64,000 nt of DNA, from positions 7,192,001 through 7,256,000 of the forward strand of contig NZ_CP109190.1 of NCBI RefSeq assembly GCF_041438805.1, written 5' to 3'. The first letter of the stretch is position 1. Each line of letters begins with the position of its first letter. Shown here piece by piece: positions 62,757 through 64,000 of the stretch. The notes beneath the pieces were generated by a model. That model was given only the letters and a program-made list of their open reading frames with translations. It ran no database searches and had not been told where the DNA came from. Made by a program: the position numbers and the translations under genes. The stretch is from Streptomyces sp. NBC_01707 (GTDB lineage: Bacteria; Actinomycetota; Actinomycetes; Streptomycetales; Streptomycetaceae).

Positions 62757-63764
62757 TCAACGGCGAAGCGGCCACCGGGCACCCCCGGCCACCAGCCGCT
62801 CCCGGCAATCCCCCCGCACCCCCCAGGCATCCCGCAACGGACCCGCCTTCCGCATCCACACCGAGAGATCCAGCTCCTCGGTGTACCCCACCGCCCCATG
62901 CAGCTGCAGCGCGGTCCGCGCCGCCGCGTATGCCGCTTCGCCGGCCGCGACCTTCGCCGCCGCCACATCCGCTCCCGCGTGCGGCGCCCCTTCGGCGAGC
63001 GCCGCCGCAGCCCCGTACAGCAGCGGACGGGCGAACTCCAGGCCGATCAGCGTGTCCGCCAGTCGATGCTTGACCGCCTGGAACGATCCGATCGCCACCC
63101 CGAACTGGGTGCGCTGCTTCACGTACGCGACCGTGGCCCGCAGCAGCGCCTCGCCCGTTCCGAGCGCCTGCGCCGCCGTGGCGAACGCCGCCCAGTCCGC
63201 GGCCGCGCCGGCCGCCTCCACCACCCGCGGCCCCGAGGCGAGCAGCTGTCCGCCGGGCTCGACCCGGAACAGCCGCCGTGCCGGATCGGACGAAGCGTGG
63301 AGCGGGCCGTGTCCGGACGCGAGCCGCAGCTCGTCCCCCGACACCACGAACACCGCGTCCACGGCGTCCGCGTCCAGCGCGAACGCCCCGTCGTCGAGCA
63401 GGAGAGTCGCCGACACCGTCCCCGACGCCATGCGGGGCAGCCACTCCTTCGCCACCGGACCGCCCACCCGGCTCAGCAGTACCCCCGCCGCCACCGTCTC
63501 CACCACCGGCCCCGGCACCGCGTGCCGCCCCAGCTCCAGGAAGGCCACCGCGAGTTCCACCGGGAGCGGTCCGAGACCCTCGTACGCCTCCGGTATCGCG
63601 AGCGCGAACACCCCCGCCTCTGCGAGCCGCGCCCACAGGGCCCGCCCCGGCCCGTGCTCCCCGGCGCCCCACGCCCGGACCGCCGCGGGCGTCTGCGCGG
63701 CCGACAGCATCGAGTCCAGCGAGCGGGCGAAATCGCGCTGCCCGTCGTCGAGGAGGAATCGCAT
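62757..63764 (-). CDS. Acyl-CoA dehydrogenase family protein (smaller partner)
   Basis: 335-aa flavoenzyme-like protein. The fold landmarks are EAYEGLGPLPVELAVAFLELGRHAVPGPVVE (N-terminal helices) and KQRTQFGVAIGSFQAVKHRLAD, the Arg-Thr-Gln-Phe FAD-binding signature. HGAVGYTEELDLSVWMRKA is the C-terminal part. The usual catalytic Glu before the C-terminus is not evident, as in the small subunit of heteromeric (for example steroid side-chain) dehydrogenases. ATG 63764 overlaps the next upstream gene by ATGA, so the two form a pair. Confidence 0.85.
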   Translation of the reverse strand: MRFLLDDGQRDFARSLDSMLSAAQTPAAVRAWGAGEHGPGRALWARLAEAGVFALAIPEAYEGLGPLPVELAVAFLELGRHAVPGPVVETVAAGVLLSRVGGPVAKEWLPRMASGTVSATLLLDDGAFALDADAVDAVFVVSGDELRLASGHGPLHASSDPARRLFRVEPGGQLLASGPRVVEAAGAAADWAAFATAAQALGTGEALLRATVAYVKQRTQFGVAIGSFQAVKHRLADTLIGLEFARPLLYGAAAALAEGAPHAGADVAAAKVAAGEAAYAAARTALQLHGAVGYTEELDLSVWMRKAGPLRDAWGVRGDCRERLVAGGARWPLRR

Positions 63765-64000
63765 CAGCGCCGTCCCTTCGGCAGGCCGAGCAGCCGCTCG
63801 GCGATGATGTCCCGCTGGATCTCGTTCGTGCCGGCGTAGATCGGGCCCGCGAGGGAGAAGACGTATCCCTGCGCCCACTCGCCCTCCGCCAGTTCGCCGT
63901 CCGGGCCGAGCAGATCGAGCGCCGTCTCGTGCAGCGCGATGTCGTACTCCGACCAGAACACCTTGTTCAGACTCGACTCGGCGCCGGTGCCCCCCGCTCT
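63764..64000 (-). CDS. Acyl-CoA dehydrogenase, C-terminal part (cut by window)
   Basis: Only the last 78 residues are visible; the frame stays open to the window edge (RAGGTGAESSLNKVFWSEYD...). The ending YAGTNEIQRDIIAERLLGLP is the conserved C-terminus of acyl-CoA dehydrogenases, including the FAD-contacting GTNEIQR. It overlaps the smaller dehydrogenase by ATGA, a layout typical of heterotetrameric FadE pairs for sterol or acyl-CoA beta-oxidation. Confidence 0.85.
   Translation of the reverse strand, partial: RAGGTGAESSLNKVFWSEYDIALHETALDLLGPDGELAEGEWAQGYVFSLAGPIYAGTNEIQRDIIAERLLGLPKGRR

Noticed and set aside
1..64000. tRNA/rRNA genes, prophage, IS elements, attachment sites
   Set aside because: No cloverleaf-like tRNA, transposase, integrase or flanking direct repeat was noticed; base composition and codon use appear even across the window.

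Overview
The window is a high-GC actinobacterial chromosome segment, almost certainly from a Streptomyces. The evidence is the strong G/C bias at third codon positions, frequent GTG starts, 4-nt ATGA/GTGA stop-start overlaps, a twin-arginine PhoD, a bifunctional PriA in the histidine operon, a trpM-type gene inside the tryptophan operon, and a gene order that from memory follows the S. coelicolor core region around SCO2076 (ileS) to SCO2025 (gltD). The species cannot be named. I saw no tRNA, rRNA, CRISPR array, IS element or phage gene.

Layout. 1-2116: ileS (truncated at the window edge) with an actinobacterial translational T-box leader. 2393-7617: DksA-like Zn-finger protein with a histone-like Lys/Ala tail, lspA, an RluA-type pseudouridine synthase, GNAT, Na+/H+ antiporter, dienelactone hydrolase. 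7678-13688 (minus): secreted M43 metalloprotease, phoD, a DsbA-like protein, a membrane protein, a DUF2252 protein. 13858-21829: dnaE, a 59-aa protein on the other strand, NYN nuclease-like protein, ABC exporter, membrane protein. 21918-26123 (minus): YbaK, Lon-substrate-domain protein, helical-repeat protein, beta-helix/membrane protein. 26292-32044: tightly overlapped his operon hisD-hisC-hisB-(55-aa membrane protein)-hisH-priA-ridA-hisF, closed by a 19-bp hairpin. 32204-34735: ArsR-like regulator with an obvious operator, MFS exporter, TIGR03085 protein. 34820-41703: hisI-trpE, three small conserved proteins, trpC-trpM-trpB-trpA, closed by a perfect 30-bp palindrome. 41780-43702: second DsbA-like protein, lgt. 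43863-51739 (minus): a seven-gene, end-to-end overlapped operon with FOUR ADP-ribosylglycohydrolase paralogues, a ribokinase, a class III CoA-transferase and a CitE-like lyase. 52003-59150: VIT1/CCC1 family protein, then gltBD with GlnR-like sites upstream. 59290-64000: zinc-finger rhomboid, VWA protein + HutD, small ABM-like protein, FMN-split-barrel protein, two overlapping acyl-CoA dehydrogenases (the second truncated).

How it fits together. PriA supplies both the HisA and TrpF steps, and no trpF is present among the trp genes, so the two amino-acid clusters share an enzyme; hisI sits 11 nt before trpE. gltBD supplies glutamate and uses glutamine, the substrate of HisH and TrpE. Both lipoprotein-processing enzymes (LspA, Lgt) are here, about 39 kb apart. 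The most promising undescribed system is the ADP-ribosylglycohydrolase/ribokinase/CoA-transferase/lyase operon: it looks like a pathway that cleaves a ribosylated compound, phosphorylates the sugar and activates and cleaves an acid, and one of its four hydrolase paralogues has lost metal-binding residues.
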